61,973 bases of DNA from Peptococcaceae bacterium (GCA_012518875.1 JAAYRI010000025.1:1-61973); one strand, 5' to 3'. Positions 51,294 through 61,927 are shown, numbered from the stretch's first letter. Notes: generated by a model from the letters alone, not told the origin. Made by a program: numbers and translations.

Positions 51294-51605
51294 ATGAGAT
51301 TAATCCAATGCATCCCATTCACCAGGTGGGCAACACCAGTTGAAATATTTGTCGTTGGCGCTATAGTTGGTGCAGTGGGCTTCCCTTTACTAAAAAAAGG
51401 GTGGGCAAAACTGGAGGCTATGAAAGCCGAGAAAGGTGTAAAAATTAGAAAGAAAAACCACCAGAATACCTTTTGGTGGACCGGGGTAATGGAGGAAGCC
51501 CGGGAAAGACACAAAAGACGAGTGGAAGGACTGGCACCGGAAGCCGGCAGTCCGTCTACCTCAGCCGGTGGTTGCATTCGATTTGGTGCCGGTTCTGAGT
51601 TCTAG
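51294..51605 (+). CDS. Small DUF5132-like membrane protein
   Basis: WATPVEIFVVGAIVGAVGFPLLKKGWAKLEAMKAEKG, adjacent to P-type ATPases. Confidence 0.6.
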   Translation: MRLIQCIPFTRWATPVEIFVVGAIVGAVGFPLLKKGWAKLEAMKAEKGVKIRKKNHQNTFWWTGVMEEARERHKRRVEGLAPEAGSPSTSAGGCIRFGAGSEF

Positions 51606-51629
51606 CCCATCTTTTTCCCTTCTATCCCA

Positions 51630-51651
51630 CCGCTTTTAAGCGGATTTTTTT
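51630..51651 (+). terminator. Rho-independent terminator
   Basis: ccgctt-tt-aagcgg-atttttttt. Confidence 0.8.
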
Positions 51652-51726
51652 TGTAACGGCATATATCCAAAGACTACTCTGTTCATCATCAATTTAATGC
51701 GAACAAAGAGGTTAGGAGGCAATTAA

Positions 51727-54700
51727 ATGGATTGTCCACGGAAATTCCATTACATACCAGGGCGGCTGCGGATAGATATACCTGGATTGCCTGGTAACAG
51801 GGCCCTGGCAAAAAAAATAGCCCATTATCTTACAAGAATACCAGGCATACATTCCGGATCTGCTAACCCTGTTTCAGGCCGTTTACTGGTTTTTTTTAAC
51901 CCCGATAAAATAACATTGAACCAATTATTGGCACACGTCCGGCTCAACACTGCATATTTTAATCCCACAATGGACGGGAAGCGGGGTAAAAAAAACAGGC
52001 CGAAAATAAAACAAGCAAGCATGTGTTTTATAGAGGATCAAATCGCAGCAGCAACAGCCGTTTCACCAATAGCCGGGACGGCATCACGCAACGTCGTCGG
52101 GTTACATACTCCCGGCAGTACCAGGCCCTGGCATACATTAAAGCCGTCTGAAGTGCTTACCGCCTTTCAAACCAAACCGGACCATGGCCTTCAGCCGGAA
52201 ACAGCACTGAAGAGACTTCAATACTATGGCCACAATGAGCTTGCCGCCAGTCCCCCACCATCTTTTGCGGTCCTACTGTGGGCACCTTTGCAAGGTTTCA
52301 TGAGCAAGCTTCTGCTGACTGCAGCAGCAGTATCCCTGCTGGTTGGCGAGTCCGCAGACGCCCTGGTCATTGTAGCTATTGTGGGACTCCAGGCCATACT
52401 GGAGGCCTTTCAAGGCTTTCGAGCTGAAAAATCCCTGACAGCCCTAAAGGAGTTAAGTGCCCCTACCGCCAGGGTAGTCAGGGGTGGCATCCTGCAAAAA
52501 ATATCTGCCCGGGATTTGGTCCCGGGAGATGTAATAGAAATTAAAGCCGGAGACAAGGTGCCTGCTGACGCCCACCTGCTGGAATCGAGCAATCTAACAA
52601 CTGATGAAGCAAGTCTAACTGGTGAGTCTATCCCTGTACCGAAAAACATAATTGCCAGTCACAGGTATCATGTTTCAACGGGGGATCAGGAGAATATGAT
52701 TTTTTCCGGCACCAGCATCACTTCCGGCCGGGCGAGGGCAATTATAGTGGCCACGGGAATGAATACTGAAATGGGTAAAATTGCCGGTATGCTGAAGGAG
52801 GTTAGGTCCGAAGTAACCCCTCTACAGCGGCGCATGGAATGGATGGGACAAAAAATAACCCGGTTGGTGGTAGCTTCTGTAGGTGCTATTTCCATTATTA
52901 GCCTGGCCAGAGGAAATAGCCTTCTAAATACCTTGCGTACCGGTGTTAGCCTGGCTGTAGGGGCCATTCCGGAAGGAATGCCGGCTATTGTTACAGTGGC
53001 GTTGGCTTTTGGTGTGCAGCGAATGGCACGGCGCAAGGCTATCGTCCGCAGACTCTCCGCGGTTGAAGCTTTGGGGAGCACAACAGTTATTTGTTCCGAT
53101 AAAACAGGTACCCTGACAAAAAATGAAATGACGGTAAAGGAAATTTATTGCGGTGGACAACACTATTACATATCTGGTGAAGGCTACCAGCCGGAGGGCG
53201 GATTTTTGCGCTGTGGGTATCCCATTAAACCGAAGGAAGCATACGACTTGACAAAAACCCTGATCACAGGAATATTATGCAATAATGCGGTGTTATACCG
53301 TGATAAAAAAGGTTGGCAGATACAAGGGGATCCTACGGAAGCTGCACTGCTAACGGCAGCCGCCAAGGCCGGGCTGTGGTGGAAAGACGCTCGGGATAAA
53401 CTATGCCGGGAACGTGAAATCGCCTTTGATTCCAGCAGGAGGATGATGACGGTTATTTGTAACAATGGGGGAGATAGTTATACTGCTTACACGAAGGGGG
53501 CAACTGGGACGCTTTTGAACCATTGTACAAAGATACTGAAAAATGGGATTGAGGTACCGCTGGAACCCTCTGAAAAGAAAAGAATCCTGGCCACGAACAA
53601 CATTATGGCCAACAAAGCACTACGTGTGTTGGGGTTAGCCTATAGGAATCTGGAGCTGGGGGAAAAACCTTGCCAGCACGATTTGGAACATGATTTGGTT
53701 TTTGCTGGATTGGCCGGGATGGTGGATCCTCCCCGCCCAGGTGTTAAAAAGGCCATTCATAAATGCCGGGGTGCAGGGATAAAGGTGATTATGATCACTG
53801 GTGATCATAAGAACACTGCCACAGCTATAGCCCGGGAGCTGGATATCTTACGGGGTGGGGCGGTAATAACCGGCAGGATGCTGGATAATATTTCAGAATA
53901 TGAACTGCTGGCGGCAGTGGAAAATATACAGGTATTCGCCCGAACCTCCCCGGAACAAAAGCTACGCATAGTTAGGGCCCTCAAAAAACGGGGCCATATA
54001 GTAGCCATGACTGGTGACGGGGTCAATGACGCCCCGGCGGTCAAAGAAGCTGACATTGGCTTATCTATGGGGCTGGCCGGTACTGATGTGACACGAGAGG
54101 TAGCGGGAATCACTCTGGTAGACGACAACTTTTCTACTATAGTTGCCGGTATTGAGGAAGGGCGAACTGTGGGGGAAAACATTGATAAGTCCATTCGCTA
54201 TGTTCTCTCGGGAAATGCTGGTCAGGTTCTGGCTGTTTTCCTGGCAGCAATCAGTGGTCTTCCTTCACCACTCCTGCCGGCCCAGCTTTTGTGGACAAAC
54301 CTGGTTACAGAGGGGTTTCCAGCCATGGCCCTGGCGGCTGACCCCCCCAGCACCGATTGCATGCGCCGTAGATCAATGCAATCAGGCAGAAATGTCTTGA
54401 ATTCAGGTTCCTCGCTGGAAATTATCCGCAAAGGTATTTTATCTGGAATCACTACCTTCGGCGTTTACGCCGGTGGACTAAGCACAGGCTGGCTACCGGG
54501 GAAAGCCCGGACCATGGCCTTTGCCCACCTCGTTATGAGCAGGGTATTTAATCTCTTTGACAGCCAGCGGATTAATCATGGCCGATCTGCTGCCAAAACA
54601 AAGAACCATTTTATCCTGCCTGCCGCAGGGCTGTCTACAGCCATGCTGGCCTTGACCATGTATGCCCCTTGTTTACAGCCTCTTTTTTCAACAGTACCAA

Positions 54701-54798
54701 TGGGGGTTGGGGACTGGGCTCTAATTGGGGTTACCTCCGGTATTGCCGGCCGAATGGATTCTCTTTTGCGCGGGAGCACTGTTATAAATAAACACTAA
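51727..54798 (+). CDS. HMA_2-containing P2-like cation-transporting P-type ATPase
   Basis: [79 protein letters not shown] ttaggagg. Confidence 0.93.
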   Translation: MDCPRKFHYIPGRLRIDIPGLPGNRALAKKIAHYLTRIPGIHSGSANPVSGRLLVFFNPDKITLNQLLAHVRLNTAYFNPTMDGKRGKKNRPKIKQASMCFIEDQIAAATAVSPIAGTASRNVVGLHTPGSTRPWHTLKPSEVLTAFQTKPDHGLQPETALKRLQYYGHNELAASPPPSFAVLLWAPLQGFMSKLLLTAAAVSLLVGESADALVIVAIVGLQAILEAFQGFRAEKSLTALKELSAPTARVVRGGILQKISARDLVPGDVIEIKAGDKVPADAHLLESSNLTTDEASLTGESIPVPKNIIASHRYHVSTGDQENMIFSGTSITSGRARAIIVATGMNTEMGKIAGMLKEVRSEVTPLQRRMEWMGQKITRLVVASVGAISIISLARGNSLLNTLRTGVSLAVGAIPEGMPAIVTVALAFGVQRMARRKAIVRRLSAVEALGSTTVICSDKTGTLTKNEMTVKEIYCGGQHYYISGEGYQPEGGFLRCGYPIKPKEAYDLTKTLITGILCNNAVLYRDKKGWQIQGDPTEAALLTAAAKAGLWWKDARDKLCREREIAFDSSRRMMTVICNNGGDSYTAYTKGATGTLLNHCTKILKNGIEVPLEPSEKKRILATNNIMANKALRVLGLAYRNLELGEKPCQHDLEHDLVFAGLAGMVDPPRPGVKKAIHKCRGAGIKVIMITGDHKNTATAIARELDILRGGAVITGRMLDNISEYELLAAVENIQVFARTSPEQKLRIVRALKKRGHIVAMTGDGVNDAPAVKEADIGLSMGLAGTDVTREVAGITLVDDNFSTIVAGIEEGRTVGENIDKSIRYVLSGNAGQVLAVFLAAISGLPSPLLPAQLLWTNLVTEGFPAMALAADPPSTDCMRRRSMQSGRNVLNSGSSLEIIRKGILSGITTFGVYAGGLSTGWLPGKARTMAFAHLVMSRVFNLFDSQRINHGRSAAKTKNHFILPAAGLSTAMLALTMYAPCLQPLFSTVPMGVGDWALIGVTSGIAGRMDSLLRGSTVINKH

Positions 54799-54910
54799 AA
54801 AGGCCTACCAACCCCTTGTATCCGAACCGATGGATCCTGATTGCGGGTTTTATCCACTACCAGGCCGTTTCACTGTTTTACACTACCTTACCTATGTTAA
54901 CATGCAGCCC

Positions 54911-55078
54911 TTATTCAATAAAAAGCCGGGCAACAACAAATGTTGTTGCCGCCAGACAGATACTGTAGGCAAAAATTCTTTCAAATTCACTGTCACCCTC
55001 TTCCAACCAATTTTGCACCTTATCTGCAAAGCTATTACACCATTTGTCTACCCCAATACCCTCCCATAGACGCCCCAA
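54911..55078 (-). CDS. Hypothetical 55-aa single-TM peptide (TTG start)
   Basis: MGRLWEGIGVDKWCNSFADKVQNWLEEGDSEFERIFAYSICLAATTFVVARLFIE; strong RBS gaggagg 8 nt before TTG. Confidence 0.5.
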   Translation of the reverse strand: MGRLWEGIGVDKWCNSFADKVQNWLEEGDSEFERIFAYSICLAATTFVVARLFIE

Positions 55079-55253
55079 GGTATACCCCTCCTCATTCGTA
55101 CATACGTTTGCCTATATACTAACAGCGAACCTATGTTCAGTCAATAGTTCCATTGATAACGAATAATGTAGAAGCTGATCCCGAGGGGCAGCCGAAATAG
55201 GTCATTTTTAACTGTCACTTTTCAATCACCCCTGTTGTAGCCTATAGGGGGTG

Positions 55254-56249
55254 ATGAATTTGGCAAAACAGGCCAACGCTATATTTGAAGGAGGAGGTAT
55301 AAAAGCCTTTGGTATACTCGGTGCTTTATACGAAGCTGAAAATAGAGGATACACCTGGGTTAATGTGGCTGGGACATCAGCAGGAGCAATAGTGGCCTCC
55401 TTCATTGCCGCCGGGTATACGGCTGAAGAAATCAAGAATTTGGTGTGGGATCTCGAATTTAGTAAATTTAAAGATAAGGATTGGCTGGCCCGAATACCAT
55501 ATTTAGGTCCCCCTTTGAGGCTCTGGTTTAAAAATGGACTCTATAAGGCTGCTTTTCTTGAGAATTGGCTCAAGGAGATCCTGGCCAATAAAGGGATCAA
55601 TACCTTTGGTGACCTGGTATTGAGGGATTTCGAAAATGATAGTAAATGCCGTTATAAGCTGACAGTTATTGCCACAGATGTTTCCCAAAGAAAACTTTTA
55701 AGACTCCCCTATGATATTAAAGACTACAATATTCATCCGGATGAACTTGACGTGGCCACAGCAGTAAGAATGAGCGCTAATTTACCGTTTTTTTACGAGC
55801 CTTACGCCTTAGCATATTTGACAAAGGAAAAACTGAGAAGATCTAGTTATATTATTGATGGCGGTGTCCTCAGCAACTTTCCGGTATGGATATTTGATCG
55901 GACCGGTACACCAACCTGGCCTACCTTTGGTTTTAAAATAATTGAGCCAGACAGCATGAATCCTCTACCTGTTTCCAATCCTTTTGATTTGTTCAAAGCA
56001 ACCCTAACCACCATGTTGGAAGCCCATGACAGGCTTTTTGAAATGGATCCCAAGAGCGTGGTCCGGACAATAGCCATTCCTTCTCACGGGATAAAAACTA
56101 CTGACTTCGAAATTACTAACAAGCAGAAAGAAAATCTTTTTCTGTCCGGTATGCAGGCGGCTAATAATTTCTTTGCCGGTTGGGACTTTAATGCCTTCAA
56201 AGCCACCTTTTTTAACCCGGATATAACCCAACCAATCTTCAAAAGATAG
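55254..56249 (+). CDS. Patatin-like phospholipase family protein
   Basis: EGGGIKAFGILGAL oxyanion motif, GTSAG nucleophile elbow, DGG dyad; start MNLAKQ. Confidence 0.92.
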   Translation: MNLAKQANAIFEGGGIKAFGILGALYEAENRGYTWVNVAGTSAGAIVASFIAAGYTAEEIKNLVWDLEFSKFKDKDWLARIPYLGPPLRLWFKNGLYKAAFLENWLKEILANKGINTFGDLVLRDFENDSKCRYKLTVIATDVSQRKLLRLPYDIKDYNIHPDELDVATAVRMSANLPFFYEPYALAYLTKEKLRRSSYIIDGGVLSNFPVWIFDRTGTPTWPTFGFKIIEPDSMNPLPVSNPFDLFKATLTTMLEAHDRLFEMDPKSVVRTIAIPSHGIKTTDFEITNKQKENLFLSGMQAANNFFAGWDFNAFKATFFNPDITQPIFKR

Positions 56250-56408
56250 CTGATCACTGCTATCAATGCTTCATAAATGCCAAAAAGGTTTGACTTTCCT
56301 CTGGCACAAAGTTAATATTATTTCATGACTATTAAAATTCATTGAAACGATTTTCAATAATCAAGCTGCTGGACAGCTTTAATTTTTTTATCGGGGGGAC
56401 AAACCGCC

Positions 56409-56714
56409 ATGCTCACAAAAACAATAACAAAAAACGGTGAAGGAAACAGAATTATAGTTACCGTTATCGGCCCGGATAAGGTGGGCATTATCGCTACTGT
56501 GGCCCAGGTGCTCGCTGACAATAGAATTAACATACTTGATATTAGCCAGACCATCCTGCAGGAATTTCTGGTAATGGTCATGGTCGCTGATATGGATAAG
56601 AGCACTGGAGACATGGCTGCCATCAAGGACAAACTTGCGGAAAGGGGCCGGGAAATCGGCGTTAGAATAGACGCCCAACACGAAGACGTCTTTAATTTTA
56701 TGCACCGGATTTAG
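56409..56714 (+). CDS. ACT domain protein (UPF0237-like)
   Basis: [49 protein letters not shown]. Confidence 0.9.
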   Translation: MLTKTITKNGEGNRIIVTVIGPDKVGIIATVAQVLADNRINILDISQTILQEFLVMVMVADMDKSTGDMAAIKDKLAERGREIGVRIDAQHEDVFNFMHRI

Positions 56715-56731
56715 CAGGGAGGATTGCCTAC

Positions 56732-58090
56732 ATGCTCACCTTACAGGAAATTATGGAAACCGTTAATATGGTCCAGGAAGAGAATTTGGATATCCGCACC
56801 ATCACCATGGGGATCAGCCTGTGGGACTGTACCGATACCAACCCGCGCATTGCCGGACAAAAAATATACGATAAGATCTGCCGCCTGGCGGGTGGTCTGG
56901 TCCAAACAGGAGAAAACATTGAAAGAGAGTATGGTTTGCCCATTGTGAACAAAAGGATCGCTGTAACACCGATAGCTCTTGTGGCTGGAGGATGTATGGA
57001 GGACAACCTCAATGACTTTGCCATTACCCTGGATCAGGCGGCTGCTGCGGTTGGTGTCAATTTCATTGGTGGTTTTTCAGCTCTGGTGCACAAAGGTTTT
57101 ACCAAGGCTGATCACAAGCTGATCGACAGTATCCCGGAGGCCCTAGCCTCCACCACACGGGTTTGCTCATCAGTCAATGTCGCCACCACAAAGGCCGGCA
57201 TTAATATGGACGCCGTATACAAAATGGGGCAGGCTATAAAAAAGACAGCGGAAGCAACGGCTGAAAATGATGGTCTCGGTTGCGCTAAACTGGTAGTATT
57301 CGCCAATGTCCCGGAAGACAACCCCTTTATGGCCGGGGCTTTTCATGGGATAGGTGAGCCGGAATGTGTGATCAATGTCGGTGTTAGTGGCCCCGGTGTA
57401 GTCAAAAAAGCTGTGGAAACAGTCGGTGATGGCGATTTTGGCATACTGGCTGAAACAATCAAGAAAACAGCCTTTAAGATCACCAGGATGGGCGAATTGG
57501 TCGGTCGTACCACTGCCGGCAAACTTGGTGTTCCTTTTGGCATTGTTGACCTGTCACTGGCTCCCACCCCTACCATCGGGGACAGTGTGGCCGAAATTCT
57601 TGAAGCAATGGGCCTGGAATGCTGTGGCACACATGGAACCACTGCTGCCCTGGCACTTTTAAATGATGCGGTAAAAAAAGGCGGTTCTATGGCTTCGTCC
57701 TATGTGGGTGGACTGTCAGGCTCCTTTATCCCGGTAAGCGAAGACACAGGCATGATCAAGGCAGTAGAGGCCGGAGCCTTGACCCTGGACAAACTGGAAG
57801 CCATGACCTGTGTATGCTCCGTGGGCCTGGATATGATTGCTGTGCCGGGAGATACCTCCGCCGAAACTATTGCCGCCATAATCGCCGATGAGGCGGCCAT
57901 TGGTATGATTAATAAAAAAACCACCGCTGTGCGCATAATACCGGCAATAAATAAAAAGGTCGGTGATTATGTGGAATATGGTGGCCTACTTGGACGGGCA
58001 CCGGTAATTCCCGTCAAGCCTTTCTCTTCCGCGTCTTTCATCCGCCGGGGTGGCCGCATCCCGGCGCCAATTAGCAGCTTAACCAACTAA
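56732..58090 (+). CDS. UPF0210/PFL family (DUF711) protein
   Basis: [55 protein letters not shown]; immediately after ACT gene. Confidence 0.92.
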   Translation: MLTLQEIMETVNMVQEENLDIRTITMGISLWDCTDTNPRIAGQKIYDKICRLAGGLVQTGENIEREYGLPIVNKRIAVTPIALVAGGCMEDNLNDFAITLDQAAAAVGVNFIGGFSALVHKGFTKADHKLIDSIPEALASTTRVCSSVNVATTKAGINMDAVYKMGQAIKKTAEATAENDGLGCAKLVVFANVPEDNPFMAGAFHGIGEPECVINVGVSGPGVVKKAVETVGDGDFGILAETIKKTAFKITRMGELVGRTTAGKLGVPFGIVDLSLAPTPTIGDSVAEILEAMGLECCGTHGTTAALALLNDAVKKGGSMASSYVGGLSGSFIPVSEDTGMIKAVEAGALTLDKLEAMTCVCSVGLDMIAVPGDTSAETIAAIIADEAAIGMINKKTTAVRIIPAINKKVGDYVEYGGLLGRAPVIPVKPFSSASFIRRGGRIPAPISSLTN

Positions 58091-58117
58091 TTCTAACAGG
58101 ATAGACTATGAAACAGG

Positions 58118-58165
58118 AAAGCCTTTTTTGTCACACAATAGGTATGGACAAAAAAGGCTTTTTTT
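58118..58165. terminator. Bidirectional terminator
   Basis: aaagccttttttgtc-acacaataggtatg-gacaaaaaaggcttt-tttt, 15-bp perfect arms. Confidence 0.85.
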
Positions 58166-58167
58166 GA

Positions 58168-58479
58168 TTAATCCTTGATAAAATAGCTGATCAAAAAACT
58201 GATCACTGTGATCAACAAAGCGGCCATAAAAGCTACACCAAAACCCTGGATATCGAATCCCTTTACAACTGCACTAACCAACCATAGCATTAGGGCATTA
58301 ACAATCAGTGTAAACAAACCCAACGTCAGCATATTGATCGGCAAGGTAATCAGAAGAATTATCGGACGGATTGTGGCGTTGACAAAACCAAGGAGAACAG
58401 AGCCTACTATTGCCGCTAACACAGTCACATTAAACCCTTCGATAATGCTGGCTGTAACAATGATCCCTGCTACATTCAA
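58168..58479 (-). CDS. Phage holin family 4 / YvlD-like membrane protein
   Basis: GFVNATIRPIILLITLPINMLTLGLFTLIVNALMLWLVSAVVKGFDI. Confidence 0.85.
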   Translation of the reverse strand: MNVAGIIVTASIIEGFNVTVLAAIVGSVLLGFVNATIRPIILLITLPINMLTLGLFTLIVNALMLWLVSAVVKGFDIQGFGVAFMAALLITVISFLISYFIKD

Positions 58480-58646
58480 AATCCATCTTATTAGCCAGTG
58501 GGATATGATGGATATCTCCCCCCTTCCAAGATATCTAACCTGGTAACCTATATTATTTTTATTGTTAACTTAATCTTAGCGGGGGTTTGGGCATTTGTAA
58601 ATATTAATAGCACCTCTTTTTGCATCTAGCGCCTGAACGGCTGTTC

Positions 58647-59060
58647 TTAATCTTTTGTTACTTTAACCAGGACTTTTCTCTGCCTCGGGCCATCAAACTC
58701 GCAAAAGTAGAGACCCTGCCAGGTGCCGAGGACCATTCTGCCGCCACTAATGAAGACTGCCAGAGAAACACCAACTAGTGAGGATTTAATGTGTGCTGCC
58801 GAATTTCCCTCAGCATGCCTGTAGCCGTCATCTAAGGGCACGATTTTGTCTAGTTCCATGAGTATATCCCCGGCCACATCAGGATCGGCATTCTCGTTGA
58901 TCGTCAACCCGGCGGTAGTGTGCAGGGTGAACAACCTTACCGTACCTTCCCTGACACCGCTTGCCGCTACAATTTTTTCTACCCTGGACGTGATATCAAG
59001 AAACTGCATTCTTGCCGTGGTGCTAATATCCAGAGCAGAAATTTTCGATTCCATTTTCAC
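58647..59060 (-). CDS. YjbQ/UPF0047 family protein
   Basis: LFTLHTTAGLTINENADPDV; GNSAAHIKSSLVG; GTWQGLYFCEFDGPRQRKV. Confidence 0.93.
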   Translation of the reverse strand: MKMESKISALDISTTARMQFLDITSRVEKIVAASGVREGTVRLFTLHTTAGLTINENADPDVAGDILMELDKIVPLDDGYRHAEGNSAAHIKSSLVGVSLAVFISGGRMVLGTWQGLYFCEFDGPRQRKVLVKVTKD

Positions 59061-59114
59061 CCCTCCTTATAAGCAAAAGGCCCGGAACAACCCCTTCCCC
59101 TGGAATTGTAATTG

Positions 59115-60167
59115 CTAATTTCTCCTGTTTTTATAATGAAGAGGATCCCCCCATTGCCACAAACCGGGTGTAAAGCCACAGGCAGTGATTTCCTCAATCA
59201 AGGTTTCCGCCCTTTTGTAATTTTTATTTTCATATAAATAATAGTAGTCTCTGGTATCCTCAGGGGTAAGAACCGGCATTACTATGTTAGCCCCCGCCCG
59301 CAACCCCATTTTCAGTCCGTCCGGGTTAATACTTTGCAAGGCGGTAGATGCTACTATATTAATATCATGCATCAAAAGCCGGGATAAAGCCAGCATTTTG
59401 AGGGTCGTAGTATAGGGATCAAGTTGTGTGTCCAAAACCTTTGACAACGGGGCTGCATGATGGGGGATATAGGGGCCCATGCCCAGCATGTCTACATCCT
59501 CATCCTGAAAAAAAACTAGATCCTGATATAGATGTTCAGCTGTTTGGCCCGGTAAGCCAATCATTACACCTGTCCCGGTCTGGTATCCAATATCTTTTAA
59601 GGCCCGCAGACATTCCAAACGGGATTCTAGATGCTGTGCCGGGGGATGAATGCGTTTAAAAAGTGTAGGATCGGAGCTTTCTATCCGTAGCAGGTAGCGG
59701 TGTGCTCCCGCATCCCAGAGCTTTTTGTACTGCTGATAACTTAACTCACCCACACTGAGGGTTATACCCAAACCCCTGGAATTTTCATCCCTTTCCATGC
59801 TCAGTCTTTTAATCTCCGCCACAATTTCCGCCAACAGGTCGATATCTGCGGTATTATTACTCTCACCCGACTGCAAGCAGATAGAATGGTAACCCTTTTC
59901 AAAGGCCAGCATGGCCATTTGTATAATATTTTTTTTATCCAAACGGTAACGCTGCAAATTATGGTTATCCTTCCTTATGCCACAATATAGGCAATTACAA
60001 CCACAAAAATTACTGAATTCGATCAGCCCACGTAAATACACCTTATCGCCAACATTTTTTTTTCGGCATTTTTCTGCTGTTTGGATCAGGTCCTGGAGAC
60101 AATGGGGACTATCGGTGGCTAAAACATTTATAATATTTCTTGCAGAAAGCTGTATCACTGGAAACAC
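59115..60167 (-). CDS. hydE: [FeFe] hydrogenase maturation radical SAM protein HydE
   Basis: IEFSNFCGCNCLYCGIRKDN; GQTAEHLYQDLVFFQDEDVDMLGMGPYIPH. Confidence 0.92.
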   Translation of the reverse strand: MFPVIQLSARNIINVLATDSPHCLQDLIQTAEKCRKKNVGDKVYLRGLIEFSNFCGCNCLYCGIRKDNHNLQRYRLDKKNIIQMAMLAFEKGYHSICLQSGESNNTADIDLLAEIVAEIKRLSMERDENSRGLGITLSVGELSYQQYKKLWDAGAHRYLLRIESSDPTLFKRIHPPAQHLESRLECLRALKDIGYQTGTGVMIGLPGQTAEHLYQDLVFFQDEDVDMLGMGPYIPHHAAPLSKVLDTQLDPYTTTLKMLALSRLLMHDINIVASTALQSINPDGLKMGLRAGANIVMPVLTPEDTRDYYYLYENKNYKRAETLIEEITACGFTPGLWQWGDPLHYKNRRN

Positions 60168-60448
60168 CTCTTCAAGGCAGCAATCAATGCCCCCAGTTCT
60201 TGTTCATCAAGGCTCTCGTGATTGTCAATATATATACCATAGTCCTCATTAAGCCTTATCTTTTTTGCATTCATACAAATTTCATTACTGTTACCGAAGA
60301 GGTATGACCATCTATGGCCATGGATCCTGACCCAGCGCAACCTTAACCAGGGGTAGGAATTCAATATCTCCCTGTTGCAGATTTTTGCCAGTTCCTCACC
60401 ACTACTACAGTGACAGCTATTTGTGATGTTTCTTACTTTATAGCTCAT
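60155..60448 (-). CDS. Uncharacterised protein encoded between hydG and hydE
   Basis: 97-aa ORF overlapping the hydE start by 13 nt; no TM1266-type features. Confidence 0.6.
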   Translation of the reverse strand: MSYKVRNITNSCHCSSGEELAKICNREILNSYPWLRLRWVRIHGHRWSYLFGNSNEICMNAKKIRLNEDYGIYIDNHESLDEQELGALIAALKRCFQ

Positions 60449-60463
60449 ACCTGCGCCCCTTTT

Positions 60464-61927
60464 TTAAAGATACAGATCCCTGTCCCCAGCATCGATCTGC
60501 TGGAGAAATTTTTCCACTTTGGCCTTTACGGGTTCATTGGGCAAAGCTGAAATTTCTTTGGCAATCAACCTCTCGCCAATTTCCCTTGTTTCAGCACTGG
60601 CATAGTCTTTTAGATATTCTTTAAATGTGAGTATAGCATTAGGCATGCACAGATTGTGTACCTTGCCCTGTTTAGCAATATCCATAAAATAGTTGCCGGT
60701 GCGCCCACAACGATATCCTGCCGTACAAAATGAGGTGATGTAACCTATATCAGCCAGATCCCGAATGGTTTCATCAAGGCTGCGGTTGTCACCGAGGATA
60801 AACTGCTGCCGGTTATGAACTGGGTCACCTTTGCTGTATCCACCGATGGCAATGTTGGAGCCGGCGTCTATTTGGGTGCAGCCCACCTGTATAACCTCAC
60901 GTCTTACTGCAGCATTTTCCCTGGCAGTAAGGATCATACCCGTGTAGGGAACGGCAAGTCTAATTACGGTAACCAGTTTTTTAAAAATATCATCATTGAC
61001 TTTATAAGATGTTTTTTCGATAAATGGCGTGTTGACGGCTGGTTCGAGCCGAGGAAAAGAAATAGTATGAGGCCCCACCCCGCCGAAGTGTTTTTCTAAA
61101 TCAATGGCATGAGAAAGTAGGCCCATGACCTCAAACTTCCAGTCATATAAACCGAAAAGAGCCCCTATACCAACGTCATCAACACCCGCTTCCATGGACC
61201 TGTGCAAAGCGTAAAGGCGCCAGTGATAATCCGCTTTAATACCTCGCGGGTGGAGCCGCCTATAGGTCTGATGGTGGTATGTCTCCTGGAAAACCTGGAA
61301 GGTCCCAATCCCCACTTCCTTTAGGATTTCTAGATCCTCAATAGACATCGGCGCCGCGTTTATATTGCAGCGACGTATTTCTCCATTATCCAGTTTTGTT
61401 TCATAGGCTACCTTTAGAGTGTCGGCAATGTAGTGGACATCAGAGCTGGGGTGCTCTCCATAGACCAAAATAAGGCGCTTGTGTCCTTTGCTGACCAGGG
61501 CCTCTATTTCTTTTTGCAGCTCATTCATATTTAGCTGGTAGCGAACGCTGTCCTTGTTTTCTTTTCTATAGCCACAATAGACACAACTATTAACACAGTG
61601 ATTACTGATGTATAGTGGAGCAAAAATTACAATCCGCCGGCCGTAGACCTTTTGTTTTATTTTCAGTCCCACTTCATACATTTCTTGCCATATTTCTTCA
61701 TCAGTGCAGTTGAGCAGAACAGCCGTTTCCTCCAGCTCCAGCCTGTTTAGTTCCAGGGACTTGGCTATTACTTCCCTTACCTCATTCTTATCCGGCTGTT
61801 TTTTTGATTGAAGTAAATCATTAATGCGGTCCTCATTTATAAAATCCCTGCCGTTTTCCATATATTTTTTTATCTGCTCCGGTTTCACTATGTTGGCCAC
61901 CCAATCTTTAATCGATGTGTTATTCAT
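60464..61927 (-). CDS. hydG: [FeFe] hydrogenase maturation radical SAM protein HydG (variant C-terminal Cys motif)
   Basis: ISNHCVNSCVYCGYRKEN; GIGALFGLYDWKFEVMGLLSHA; CTAGYRCGRTGNYFMDIAKQGKVHNLCMPNAILTFKEYLKDYA. Confidence 0.92.
   Translation of the reverse strand: MNNTSIKDWVANIVKPEQIKKYMENGRDFINEDRINDLLQSKKQPDKNEVREVIAKSLELNRLELEETAVLLNCTDEEIWQEMYEVGLKIKQKVYGRRIVIFAPLYISNHCVNSCVYCGYRKENKDSVRYQLNMNELQKEIEALVSKGHKRLILVYGEHPSSDVHYIADTLKVAYETKLDNGEIRRCNINAAPMSIEDLEILKEVGIGTFQVFQETYHHQTYRRLHPRGIKADYHWRLYALHRSMEAGVDDVGIGALFGLYDWKFEVMGLLSHAIDLEKHFGGVGPHTISFPRLEPAVNTPFIEKTSYKVNDDIFKKLVTVIRLAVPYTGMILTARENAAVRREVIQVGCTQIDAGSNIAIGGYSKGDPVHNRQQFILGDNRSLDETIRDLADIGYITSFCTAGYRCGRTGNYFMDIAKQGKVHNLCMPNAILTFKEYLKDYASAETREIGERLIAKEISALPNEPVKAKVEKFLQQIDAGDRDLYL

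Noticed and set aside
60155-60448. TM1266-type iron-only hydrogenase system regulator
   Set aside because: The sequence lacks the short ACT-like pattern expected for TM1266; left as uncharacterised.
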